NCBI RefSeq assembly: GCF_046044395.1
Contig: NZ_JBJUSG010000050.1
Location: 1-22,768, forward strand
Source: Magnetominusculus dajiuhuensis
GTDB lineage: Bacteria > Nitrospirota > Thermodesulfovibrionia > Thermodesulfovibrionales > Magnetobacteriaceae
Length of the DNA: 22,768 bases
Direction of reading: 5' to 3'
This document shows, piece by piece, positions 1 to 7,388 of this stretch (positions are counted from its first letter, which is position 1; each line of letters starts with the position of its first letter). A program made the position numbers and the translations under genes. The notes under the pieces are model-generated. The model made no database searches. It was not told the origin of the DNA and saw nothing but the letters and a program-made list of their open reading frames with translations.

Positions 1-1
1 G

Positions 2-214
2 GGATGCCCTCGCAGGGAAATCAACGGGTGTAGTTATTTAGACGCTTACGTTGCTGTAGGCCATAAGATATTGGAGGTAATCTACACACTCCTGACCAAG
101 AAAGAACCTTACAACGATCCAAATATAGATTACGAGGCGTTGATGGCAAAACGAAATGCTCCACGCTGGATACGAATGTTAACTAAACTTGGATATGTAA
201 GGAAAAAAGCGTAG
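2..214 (+). CDS. IS110-family transposase, C-terminal fragment (window edge)
   Basis: Reading frame 2 is open from the window edge to TAG at 212-214 and gives about 70 residues. It shows the end of an IS110/IS116/IS902 transposase (Transposase_20 region): a hydrophobic VGHKILEVIYTLLTKKEPY segment, a D-Y pair, then a basic tail ending in GYVRKKA. In the family this 'A-H-K-I-L-x-x-I-Y-x-x-L' stretch lies near the C terminus. IS110 enzymes are DEDD/RuvC-fold recombinases guided by a bridge RNA made from the element's own non-coding end. The catalytic domain lies outside the window, so I cannot say whether the element is intact. The non-coding flank that follows is rich in hairpins. Confidence 0.72.
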   Translation, partial: GCPRREINGCSYLDAYVAVGHKILEVIYTLLTKKEPYNDPNIDYEALMAKRNAPRWIRMLTKLGYVRKKA

Positions 215-320
215 AATCATAGCAAAAAAACTGTCAAGAGACGGTAGGGGGAGGTGTGTGCCCTAGCTCCATAGGATTTTCACGGTAAAGCTGGAATCCA
301 GTCCATGAGATTCCGATTGT

Positions 321-366
321 AATTTTCAAATGCGTTTGCCCTGTATGGCAGCCGCCTTTGAAAATT
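321..366. other. Long hairpin in the IS110 flank
   Basis: Bases 321-334 pair with 353-366 (aattttcaaa against tttgaaaatt plus GCG/CGC, with one mismatch at 331/356). An inner stem TGCC 337-340 / GGCA 347-350 closes a 6-nt loop. The two stems are coaxial with symmetric 2-nt bulges. There is no T-run next to it, so it looks more like a structured RNA or a protein-binding site than a terminator. Confidence 0.6.
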
Positions 367-432
367 GCCCAGTCGCCTCCCCTGAACACGCAAGGACTGC
401 CTCCACCGAGGCCATACAGCCCTCCCCGCACA

Positions 433-464
433 GGCAGAGAGTTCACGGCGTCTCTCTGCCTTTT
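433..464 (+). terminator. Hairpin with T-tract, probable terminator of the IS transcript
   Basis: GGCAGAGAG (433-441) and CTCTCTGCC (452-460) form a perfect 9-bp stem with a 10-nt loop, followed by TTTT (461-464). The T-tract lies on the plus side, so it would end plus-strand transcripts from the transposase. It could equally be the 3' hairpin of a bridge-type RNA. Confidence 0.5.
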
Positions 465-540
465 CCCTGTGTCATATCCCACTGCCTTCCTTTTTTACTT
501 ATTTATTATGCAACGGGACACGGGCGTGTTGCCCTATTTT

Positions 541-1221
541 TCAGGCTTTCTTTTCTTTTATATTCTTATCCTTCTCTTGCCTTGCCATAGTGTGCGGGTT
601 TTGTTTTTTTGACCAGTCCTTAGGTGGCAGTATTTCGCTCATCTTATCAAGCTCATTTACCTTTTTCTGCCTCTCGTAAATCCTCACCCATGCGCATTTT
701 ATATCTGCGCTTACCTCGCAATTGCCGTCTTTCATGCCGCCGCACGGGCCGTTGAGCAGTCCCTTAGGGCAGTTTGTAATCGGGCAGATGCCGCCGGTCT
801 TGTCAATTATACACTCGCCACACAGGGAGCATCTCTCGTCAAACACCTGAAACCTGGTCATATTGCCCAAAAACATGGTATCGTTTGATGGATAGACCGG
901 TTTATCAGGGAATATCTCCACGCCGGACTGTGTGCCCGCTCCACACGACATTACCACAATTGCGTCTGCGGCGTCACTGGCCTCTTTGTCCTTTTTCAAC
1001 TCTATTTTTGTGCCAAGCGTCTGGCATCCCGTCTTTGGAATCAGCATCCCCGTAACGGTCTTTCCCTCTTGCTCCAGTTCCTCTTTCATAGCCTTCATGG
1101 CGGCCTCATCGCCCGTCCCGCAAAGAGACGCGCACTCAGAACACCCAACCAAAAAGAAACTGTTATATTTTTTGAGGCTCTTCATAAGCTCCTCGTGGGG
1201 CTTCCTTTTTGAGATAATCAT
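541..1221 (-). CDS. metV: MetV-like protein (methylene-THF reductase C-terminal / zinc-binding domain family)
   Basis: A 226-aa Cys-rich protein with the MTHFR_C layout: an N-terminal CSECASLC cluster (about residues 27-34), GCQTLG and SCGAG turns in the middle, then a dense CSLCGEC...CPITNCPKGLLNGPCGG cluster near residues 133-165 and a lysine-rich tail. In acetogens and other Wood-Ljungdahl organisms MetV is the metal/Fe-S partner of MetF, the flavoprotein that reduces methylene-THF to methyl-THF. The MetF half is not fused here and is not seen in the window. It is the last gene of the cooC operon, 45 nt after folD, starting at ATG 1221 behind GAGGAC. IS110 sequence lies directly downstream. 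Family assignment is firm; the exact electron donor is unknown. Confidence 0.82.
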   Translation of the reverse strand: MIISKRKPHEELMKSLKKYNSFFLVGCSECASLCGTGDEAAMKAMKEELEQEGKTVTGMLIPKTGCQTLGTKIELKKDKEASDAADAIVVMSCGAGTQSGVEIFPDKPVYPSNDTMFLGNMTRFQVFDERCSLCGECIIDKTGGICPITNCPKGLLNGPCGGMKDGNCEVSADIKCAWVRIYERQKKVNELDKMSEILPPKDWSKKQNPHTMARQEKDKNIKEKKA

Positions 1222-1266
1222 GTTGTCCTCACTTTGTATTTATTTTACTATTCATTATTATGCTGT

Positions 1267-2118
1267 TCATTTTACGGTGGCCTTGGCGGCTTCAACGGTA
1301 TTGTACATGAGCATGGCTATCGTCATAGGCCCCACACCACCCGGAACCGGGGTAATAAAACCCGCCCTCTCCTTTGCCTTTTCAAACTCCACATCACCGG
1401 TAAGTTTGCCGTCTTCTTTGACGTTGATACCGATGTCTATAACCGCGGCACCCTCCTTAATCCAGTCGCCCTTGATCATCTCGGCCTTGCCTACCGCGGC
1501 GCAGAGGATGTCTGCTCTCAGGCAGGTCTCTTTCAGGTCAGGCGTCCTGCTGTGGCAAATTGTAACAGTGGCGTGCTGCCTTAGAAGCAACAGCGCTATG
1601 GGTTTCCCAACGATAACGCTCCTTCCCACTACCACCGCGTGCTTGCCCTTGGGATCAACGCCATAGGCCTCAAGCAGCTTCATACAGCCATGCGGGGTGC
1701 ACGGCAAAAAGCCCGGCTCATCAAGCACCAGCCTTCCCAGTGAGTCCGGCCCGAAACCGTCAACATCTTTATCCGGTGAGATTGCGTGCATGACTTCCTT
1801 TTCGTTCAGGTGTTTGGGCAGGGGAAGCTGGACGAGGATGCCGTGAACCTTAGGGTCATTGTTCAGGTCGTCTATAAGCTTCATAAGCTCTTCCTGCGTG
1901 GAATCTTCTGGAATCTTGTTACCCATACTTTTGATTCCCAGCGATTCGCACATCTTTTCCTTGCTTGACACATATTTCTTTGACGCCGGATTCTCACCGA
2001 CGAGTACAACCGCAAGGCCAGGCACCACACCCTTTGCCTTTAGCGCCTCTACTTCATGCCTTAACGCCTCTGTTATGTCCTTCGCTACCTTCTTTCCATC
2101 AATTATAGTTGCTGACAC
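1267..2118 (-). CDS. folD: Methylene-THF dehydrogenase / methenyl-THF cyclohydrolase (FolD)
   Basis: A 283-aa, full-length bifunctional FolD. It catalyses the NAD(P)-dependent oxidation of 5,10-methylene-THF to methenyl-THF and its hydrolysis to 10-formyl-THF, running in the reductive direction in the Wood-Ljungdahl methyl branch. Visible hallmarks: the YxxxK catalytic pair (Y49, K53), QLPLPKHL, DVDGFGP, CTPHGCM, the VVVGRSVIVGKP nucleotide-binding turn, TICHSRT, and a C-terminal TPVPGGVGPMT. The start is GTG at 2118 with AAGGAGG about 6 nt upstream. It begins 16 nt after the folE stop and is followed by metV. Confidence 0.96.
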   Translation of the reverse strand: MSATIIDGKKVAKDITEALRHEVEALKAKGVVPGLAVVLVGENPASKKYVSSKEKMCESLGIKSMGNKIPEDSTQEELMKLIDDLNNDPKVHGILVQLPLPKHLNEKEVMHAISPDKDVDGFGPDSLGRLVLDEPGFLPCTPHGCMKLLEAYGVDPKGKHAVVVGRSVIVGKPIALLLLRQHATVTICHSRTPDLKETCLRADILCAAVGKAEMIKGDWIKEGAAVIDIGINVKEDGKLTGDVEFEKAKERAGFITPVPGGVGPMTIAMLMYNTVEAAKATVK

Positions 2119-2134
2119 TGAACCCTCCTTGAGA

Positions 2135-2692
2135 TTATTTTTTAATGAGAGCGAGCATTTCCTCTCTGGTTGATTGTTTACTTCTGAATATACCCCGAAC
2201 TGCTGACGTGACTACCCGTGCGCCGTTTTTCTTTGTGCCACGCATACTCAGGCACAGATGCTCGGCGTCTATAATGACCATAGCGCCCTTTGGCCGGAGT
2301 TTTGCCATTATCAAATCAGCAAGCTCCGTAGTCAGCCTCTCCTGCACCTGTAGCCGCCGTGCCAGTATATCCACCACCCTTGCCAGCGACCCAATGCCCA
2401 CTATCTTACCCGCGGTCGGTATGTAGGCTATGTTTACAAACCCGAAAAAAGGCAGCAGGTGGTGTTCACACATAGAATAAAAACTTATATCCTTAAGCAT
2501 CACCATCTCCTCGTGAGATTCGCCCTTAATAGGGTGCAATATCTCCTCAATTGAGGTCTCGCGCCCCGAAAGTATCTCCTCGTACATGGCAGAGATACGC
2601 TCTGGCGTGCTGCAAAGCCCCGGCCTTGTGATGTCCTCTCCAATCCCCTCAAGAATGAGCCGTATGCCTTCCTCAATCTTTTGCTTATTCAA
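2135..2692 (-). CDS. folE: GTP cyclohydrolase I (FolE), TTG start overlapping the upstream stop
   Basis: Converts GTP to 7,8-dihydroneopterin triphosphate, the first step of folate synthesis. With the start chosen here it has 185 aa. Zinc ligands are visible as C75 and H78 in MCEHHLLPF and C147 in EHLCLSMRG; GIGSLARVVDILARRLQVQERLT and the C-terminal RGIFR are also typical. A longer frame begins at TTG 2713, but the TTG at 2690-2692 overlaps the TGA of the preceding cyclo-ligase (TTGA) and has a G-rich AGGGGGGAG Shine-Dalgarno about 8 nt upstream, so I prefer it. Its place inside a C1 operon suggests folate supply is co-regulated with C1 flux. Confidence 0.93.
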   Translation of the reverse strand: MNKQKIEEGIRLILEGIGEDITRPGLCSTPERISAMYEEILSGRETSIEEILHPIKGESHEEMVMLKDISFYSMCEHHLLPFFGFVNIAYIPTAGKIVGIGSLARVVDILARRLQVQERLTTELADLIMAKLRPKGAMVIIDAEHLCLSMRGTKKNGARVVTSAVRGIFRSKQSTREEMLALIKK

Positions 2693-3297
2693 GCGGCGCT
2701 CCCCCCTCTGCAATATAAAACGCCGGAGTCAGTTACAATCATATCCACCCTCACGTCGTGGCTCATAACCGGCACACTCTCAAAAATTTGCTCACCATAG
2801 GCAATGGCGGCAAGGACAGGGCGGTGTCTATCACTTCTACCACCAATAAACCTGTCATAGTAGCCGCCGCCGTAGCCGATACGCCCTCCTGTCTTGTCAA
2901 ACGCGAGGCCCGGCATGACTATAATATCTATGTCATCGGCGCATACCCGCCGCTGCGGACGCGGCTCCGGTATGTCCATATATCCCAGTACGAGTTCCGA
3001 CAGGTTTCTTACGGCGTATGGCTCAAGCTCACGCGTATTTAGATTAACACGCGGCAGGACGATTGTCTTTTTTATATTCAGCGAGGATTGAATCATATCA
3101 AGCGTATTGGGTTCACTCCTGATGGAGGCGAAGAACATGACCATTTTGGCCTTAATAAACTCCTCGGTTTCAAACAAATTATCCTGTATCTCTTTGTCTT
3201 TAAGCCTCTTGATTTCGGGGGCGATAGAATCACGCACCCTTACGGCCTCTATTCGCAGCACCATCTTAGCGGCCTGTTCTGTTCCTATCGCAATCAT
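2689..3297 (-). CDS. 5-formyltetrahydrofolate cyclo-ligase (MTHFS family)
   Basis: A 202-aa member of the 5-FTHF cyclo-ligase family, which uses ATP to turn 5-formyl-THF back into 5,10-methenyl-THF. The signature PGLAFDKTGGRIGYGGGYYD near residues 129-148 is unmistakable, with an F-x-S-I-R-S-E-P-N-T strand around residues 56-65 for the substrate pocket. The ATG at 3297 overlaps the cooC stop as ATGA. The N terminus before VLRIEAVRVRDS is slightly longer than usual, but the overlap supports this start. It is followed by folE with a TTGA overlap. In E. coli the gene is called ygfA or fau; here I leave the symbol open. Confidence 0.92.
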   Translation of the reverse strand: MIAIGTEQAAKMVLRIEAVRVRDSIAPEIKRLKDKEIQDNLFETEEFIKAKMVMFFASIRSEPNTLDMIQSSLNIKKTIVLPRVNLNTRELEPYAVRNLSELVLGYMDIPEPRPQRRVCADDIDIIVMPGLAFDKTGGRIGYGGGYYDRFIGGRSDRHRPVLAAIAYGEQIFESVPVMSHDVRVDMIVTDSGVLYCRGGSAA

Positions 3298-4073
3298 CGC
3301 GCGATGGCCTCTTCTATGGATTTTTTTATCATATCGGCCTCAACAACCGCGCTGGGGGCGTGCAGAAACGGCGGGGCGGCGTTTATGTCCGCCTGTACGA
3401 TGTCAGCGCTAAAGCTGATATATCCGATGAGGTTCATGCCTTCAATATTTTTTTCAATGAAATCTATATCCGCGGTATCCCTTATCTTACTTGCCACGAC
3501 AAAGACGTGCCTCACACCCAGTGTGTCTGCCATACCTTTGATTGTGCGCGCTGTTTGAAGGCTTCTTGAGCCTGGCTCAACGACGACGATAAAGGCGTCA
3601 ACCGCCCCTGCGGTCCCGCGCGTGAGATGCTCAATGCCTGCTTCCATGTCAACAATAACCACTATATCGGGGTCTAAGACGATGTGTTTCAGTAGTCGTT
3701 TTAAGAACACATTCTCAGGACAGTAACACCCCGACGCCGCCTCTTTGGATTTACCCATAACCAGCAGCTTTATACCATTTATATCAATGCTGCACGCCTC
3801 TGGTATGTCATCAACCCGCGGGTTGAGCTTAAAAACGCCCCCCATAGAGCCGGGCTTTGCGCCGGTACGCTCTTCAATCAGCCCGGACATCTCCGCAATC
3901 GGCTTAATGTCCTTTATTTGCGCCTGAGAAAGACCTAACGCCGAGGCCAGATTTGCGTCGGGGTCGGCGTCAACGGCAATCACCCTACGTCCGGCACGGG
4001 CATATAAATAGCTCAACATTGCCGCAAGAGTGGTTTTCCCCACGCCGCCCTTCCCTGTTATCGCGATTTTCAT
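3294..4073 (-). CDS. cooC: CooC-type nickel-insertion ATPase for CO dehydrogenase
   Basis: A 259-aa P-loop ATPase of the CooC/MinD group. From the N terminus: deviant Walker A GKGGVGKTT (residues 7-15), VDADPDANLASALG, a metal-binding C116-Y-C118 in GCYCPEN (CooC's CxC), and DMEAGIEHLTRGTA (about 142-155), all typical of CooC. The family binds Ni at the CxC of a dimer and loads it into the C-cluster of CO dehydrogenase. The start is ATG 4073. A TTG three codons upstream lies inside the promoter -10 box and cannot be used if that promoter is. First gene of the five-gene C1 operon, overlapping the next by 4 nt. No CODH gene is in the window. Confidence 0.93.
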   Translation of the reverse strand: MKIAITGKGGVGKTTLAAMLSYLYARAGRRVIAVDADPDANLASALGLSQAQIKDIKPIAEMSGLIEERTGAKPGSMGGVFKLNPRVDDIPEACSIDINGIKLLVMGKSKEAASGCYCPENVFLKRLLKHIVLDPDIVVIVDMEAGIEHLTRGTAGAVDAFIVVVEPGSRSLQTARTIKGMADTLGVRHVFVVASKIRDTADIDFIEKNIEGMNLIGYISFSADIVQADINAAPPFLHAPSAVVEADMIKKSIEEAIAR

Positions 4074-4081
4074 AAGCTGCA

Positions 4082-4111
4082 ATTATACCAAACGCGATGC
4101 GGCTCTGTCAA
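4082..4111 (-). promoter_or_regulatory. Consensus sigma-70 promoter of the cooC operon
   Basis: On the minus strand a perfect TTGACA (4106-4111) is followed after 18 bp by a perfect TATAAT (4082-4087). Only 8 nt separate the -10 box from the cooC ATG (4071-4073), so the transcription start should fall on or next to the A of the start codon. No Shine-Dalgarno sequence precedes this ATG. A leaderless mRNA is therefore likely. Confidence 0.75.
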
Positions 4112-4133
4112 AGTCGCGGCGGCGATAGGGTCA

Positions 4134-5462
4134 TTATTTACCAGTAACGTTCCACTGTACACCATTAGGTGATACGATATCGGTATAAAGTAACCACGTG
4201 CCGTTGAGCTTGACATACATATATCCGTCTGACGCAGCCATAATGCTATCACCATTGGTAAAGGTTACAACATAGTTGCCCTTTCCATCTGTCACCGTAT
4301 TTCCCGACGGCATTCCGAATCTGCTGCTGTTAGAACCGTACATATAGATTCCAAAAATCGCAATATCGGGGGACACGTAATCGTTTGGACAAAAAGTGAT
4401 CACATAGTTCACAATACCATTGGTCAGACGGCATGTGTATGTGGAACTGCTGTCATCAAATTGCCACGAGTACACTCCCGGGGCTGAAGTATGCACATTT
4501 TGAACGTATTGGAGGGCTTTCGTACCAATTAATGGGTCTGTAGGGGTGGTTAAGTTGCCCCAATAACTGCGCGTACTCGTACTATCCAGTGCCTTGCACA
4601 CCTCATTGTCATTATACTTTTGTTTCAGAGTGACATTATCAACAACATATGGACTACAACCAAAACCTCCCGCCCAAAAATCAGTGGCGCAACAGTGGTC
4701 TGAGAAGGTGGCATTGTCCTGACAGTTATTCGTACTGGTCTGGACATTGCTATTGCTGCAGCATATATTGGCAACTAAAGATGTTGAGGGAGATAGCCCA
4801 AGAGCCACTGAAGCATACTGGCATGGGCTATAACAGGAGACATTATCTGGAAGCATCATGTTGTTGGGGCAATCTGGATTTTTAGCGTGTCCCATAGTCT
4901 TGCACCAATAAGCTGGGTTACTCAAACCGGGATTGCCCACTTTGGGGTAGTCGAAAGGATATACCGGTGTTACCATAACCGGCACACCGAAGCCGTCAAC
5001 GTAACTTATATCAAACAAATCTATTGGACCATACACCTTATCAGTATTTATGTCAAGGAATGTCTCAAAGAGGCTTACCGGAGGCTTGCCCGGCTGGGCG
5101 CACTTAATCGCGAAGTTGGAATTATTGTCAATACAACCACCTGTAACACAACAATCCTGAGAAGGGTTGGGACATAGCCCGGTAGCATCATTAAAGGTAC
5201 AACCAGTTCGCGGCCAGATTCTGCCGTTCCATCCGATTCCAAGGGTGCTTACAATAATGGAGTTATTATCCATTTTCCACCCACCGCTTGGGGAATTAGC
5301 GTCCTGGCCGAATTGTCCTACCCATACAGGATAACTGCAATTGTTGATATACATTACATAGTGGGGGTTGATATCCGCGTTGCACGGGATGACGTTAAAA
5401 ACCATCAATGCTATAAAAATTGACCCTAATGCAACCAGACAGGAAAGTATGCGTGTTTTCAT
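4134..5462 (-). CDS. Secreted thaumatin-like (PR-5 type) protein with C-terminal extension
   Basis: The start is ATG 5462 (GGAGGT about 8 nt upstream), giving 442 aa. Residues 1-29 form a signal peptide (MKTR, hydrophobic core, cut near CNA-D). A thaumatin-like domain spans about 33-359: YINNCSYPVWVG, W-N-GRIWPRTGC (78-88), CCVTGGC, PPVSLFE (127-133), DISYVDGFGVPV (151-162), and the closing YSWQFDDSSSTYTC...VITFCP (331-359). The glutamate and aspartates of the family's acidic cleft are visible, as are at least 18 cysteines for disulfides. Residues 360-442 are a Gly/Asn/Thr-rich, beta-looking tail of unknown role. Plant relatives bind or cut beta-glucans and act in defence; the role here is unknown. 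Thaumatin domains are uncommon in bacteria and this one is larger than the usual ~220 aa. Confidence 0.85.
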   Translation of the reverse strand: MKTRILSCLVALGSIFIALMVFNVIPCNADINPHYVMYINNCSYPVWVGQFGQDANSPSGGWKMDNNSIIVSTLGIGWNGRIWPRTGCTFNDATGLCPNPSQDCCVTGGCIDNNSNFAIKCAQPGKPPVSLFETFLDINTDKVYGPIDLFDISYVDGFGVPVMVTPVYPFDYPKVGNPGLSNPAYWCKTMGHAKNPDCPNNMMLPDNVSCYSPCQYASVALGLSPSTSLVANICCSNSNVQTSTNNCQDNATFSDHCCATDFWAGGFGCSPYVVDNVTLKQKYNDNEVCKALDSTSTRSYWGNLTTPTDPLIGTKALQYVQNVHTSAPGVYSWQFDDSSSTYTCRLTNGIVNYVITFCPNDYVSPDIAIFGIYMYGSNSSRFGMPSGNTVTDGKGNYVVTFTNGDSIMAASDGYMYVKLNGTWLLYTDIVSPNGVQWNVTGK

Positions 5463-5546
5463 TGCTTGTGACCTCCGTAAAACATGTCTATGTTCAGCTC
5501 GAATCGGATAAACCAGATTCACCTTATGATTTTTCCACCTGCGCCC

Positions 5547-7241
5547 TTATCGCTTTTTTTTTATCCTCCTGTACTGCGGACTCCATGATAGGGCCTTGAT
5601 TGCCGACAGTATCTCACTTTCAGAGCCTACCGCGGCAAGCCCTTGTTTCAGCGCTTCCACGCCAACGGCAAGGGCAACACGTTCTGAAAGCGGCACCGCC
5701 TCGCTTAACTCCGGAAGCAACCCTCCCGCCACGTCAGCACTTGCTGGCCGGTAATCACCAAGCGCCTTTGCCCCCGCAATTATCATGCCGTCTGTCACCA
5801 GTCTCGCCCCTGAGGCAATCGCGCCGAGGGCTAAGCCCGGGAAAAAGAAGAAATTATTGCACTCCGTTATTGAGTATATCTTCCCGCCATAGGGCACAGG
5901 CTCAAACGGGCTTCCCGTGGCTATCACTGCCTTGCCGTCTGTCCATGCGAGGATGTCCGCGGGGATTGCCTCATGCAAAGAGGTGGGGTTAGACAGTGGG
6001 AATATGATTGGACGTGCCGTGTGTGCCGCCATATCACGGACAATTCGTTCTGTAAAGGCGCGCGGTTGCTTGGACGTGCCAATTAGTATGGTCGGGTGAA
6101 CCTGCTTTACGACATCTTCAAGGCCGATTGGCGCAGAGCCGCTCATGTGCCACTGCGACAGCTCCTCACTTGTCCTTGCGTAGGGTCTCTGGCCTGTGGT
6201 CACATCCTTTGAGCCTTCATGTATCAGCCCGTTTGTATCAATGAGCCAGAACATCTTTCTGGCGTTCTGCTCAGCAACGCCCTCTTCCATTGCGGCAAGG
6301 CATATCATGTCGGCTATTCCGGTGCCCGCCGTGCCAGCCCCAAAGATGACAACCCTCTGAGAGGCAAACCCTGAGCCTATGGCGTTTAGCCCGGCCCTCA
6401 GCACCGCCAATGCCACAGCGCCGGTTCCCTGCTGGTCGTCGTTGAATACGCAAGTCTTGCTACGATAACGATCCAATATGGACCTGGCGTTTTCCCTGCC
6501 AAAGTCCTCAAAATGTAAAAAGACATTGGGGAGCTTTCTCTTGAGCGTACTGACGAAGTTATCTACGAAATCATCATACTCCTTGCCGGTGAGTCTCTTG
6601 CGGCGAATACCGAGGTAAAATGGGTCATTAAGCAGGGCCTCGTTATTTGTTCCCACGTCAAGAAGGATTGGCAGCGTAGTGGCGGGGTCTATCCCCGCGC
6701 ACAGGCTATAGAGCATGAGCTTTGCAGCGGGAATCTCAGCGCCTCCCACACCCTGGTCCCCAATGCCAAGCACACCTTCCGCGTCTGTAACGCACACCGC
6801 GTCCACCCTCTCAAATGGCCGGTTATCGAGGATGGCGTCTATGTCGTCCCTGCGGTCGTATGAGAGATATATCCCGCGCGGGCGGCGGTAGACATGGCTG
6901 TAGTTTTCAATTATATCCGCCTCTACGGGGGTATATACGATGGGTATCATTTCGTCGGGGTGATCTTTGAGCAGACGGTAAAAGAGCACTTCGTTGTTAT
7001 CGCGAATGGCGTTTAGGTAAATGTTTTTTGCCTTTGGGGTCGGCTTTTTATTGTATTGCTCATAGGCCCGCGTAACCTGCTCGTCAAGGGTCTCCACGCG
7101 GTCAGGCAGCAGACCTAAAATGCCGAGTTCACGGCGCTCCTCAAGGGTAAAGGCCGTGCCCTTGTTCAAAGAAGGATTGTCCATGAGGGCTTGACCGCTT
7201 AAACTGGTTTCAATGGCCGGGGCAAGGCTCTTTTCTTTCAT
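5547..7241 (-). CDS. maeA: NAD-dependent malic enzyme
   Basis: A 564-aa full-length malic enzyme that oxidatively decarboxylates L-malate to pyruvate and CO2. Catalytic Y103 lies in YTPVEADI and the general base K174 in GGAEIPAAKL. Divalent-metal ligands E245/D246 (FEDFGREN) and the FNDDQQGTG segment (266-274) precede the dinucleotide fold with GAGTAGTGIAD (301-311). The length and N-terminal ELGILGLLP place it with the large SfcA/NAD-ME type, not the short MaeB type. Cofactor preference cannot be proven by eye. The start is ATG 7241 behind GGAG. It is divergent from fumC, the enzyme that supplies malate, so the pair links fumarate to pyruvate. The downstream thaumatin-like gene has its own RBS. 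Confidence 0.93.
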   Translation of the reverse strand: MKEKSLAPAIETSLSGQALMDNPSLNKGTAFTLEERRELGILGLLPDRVETLDEQVTRAYEQYNKKPTPKAKNIYLNAIRDNNEVLFYRLLKDHPDEMIPIVYTPVEADIIENYSHVYRRPRGIYLSYDRRDDIDAILDNRPFERVDAVCVTDAEGVLGIGDQGVGGAEIPAAKLMLYSLCAGIDPATTLPILLDVGTNNEALLNDPFYLGIRRKRLTGKEYDDFVDNFVSTLKRKLPNVFLHFEDFGRENARSILDRYRSKTCVFNDDQQGTGAVALAVLRAGLNAIGSGFASQRVVIFGAGTAGTGIADMICLAAMEEGVAEQNARKMFWLIDTNGLIHEGSKDVTTGQRPYARTSEELSQWHMSGSAPIGLEDVVKQVHPTILIGTSKQPRAFTERIVRDMAAHTARPIIFPLSNPTSLHEAIPADILAWTDGKAVIATGSPFEPVPYGGKIYSITECNNFFFFPGLALGAIASGARLVTDGMIIAGAKALGDYRPASADVAGGLLPELSEAVPLSERVALAVGVEALKQGLAAVGSESEILSAIKALSWSPQYRRIKKKR

Positions 7242-7307
7242 CGTTGTTCTCCATTGTTCAGCAACAGATTACACCTCTGCAAGGCAAAGGCAGACAGATA
7301 ACACGGG

Positions 7308-7342
7308 TTGCTATTAGCTCTTTATTTACAATAATATATAAT
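7308..7342 (+). promoter_or_regulatory. Probable fumC promoter in the maeA-fumC divergent region
   Basis: In the 147-bp divergent gap, TTGCTA (7308-7313) is followed after 18 bp by TAATAT (7332-7337), itself overlapping TATAAT (7337-7342) in an AT-rich stretch. This lies 47-57 nt before the fumC start. Which of the two -10 boxes is used cannot be told by eye. I see no clear promoter for maeA. Confidence 0.35.
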
Positions 7343-7388
7343 GAATGAAGGAAATCTATAAAGTCAACTAAATTAAGGAGGTAAACAC

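Larger units (their letters stand above)
215..540. mobile_element. Structured non-coding flank of the IS110-type element
   Basis: This stretch between the transposase stop and the metV stop has no convincing gene. It holds two strong hairpins (321-366 and 433-460) plus G-rich and C-rich tracts that could pair (gggggaggtg near 246-255 with cgcctcccc near 374-382). In the IS1111 subgroup of IS110 the bridge RNA comes from the end downstream of the transposase, so a structured stretch here could be that RNA or its relic. The element's right boundary is not visible, and I see no terminal inverted repeat or target duplication. Confidence 0.4.

Noticed and set aside
484..540. Rho-independent terminator after metV
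   Set aside because: Minus-strand GCAAC...GTTGC with an inner ACAC/GTGT stem is present but no U-tract follows.
932..1666. 244-aa plus-strand open frame
   Set aside because: It lies antisense across metV and folD, both with clear family motifs and RBSs; composition is that of a codon-shadow frame.
4074..4133. Riboswitch or leader upstream of cooC
   Set aside because: The promoter leaves no room for a 5' leader before the start codon.
5463..5546. Terminator between malic enzyme and the thaumatin-like gene
   Set aside because: Only a weak GAATC/GATTC hairpin without a U-run on the minus strand; whether the two genes share a transcript is undecided.
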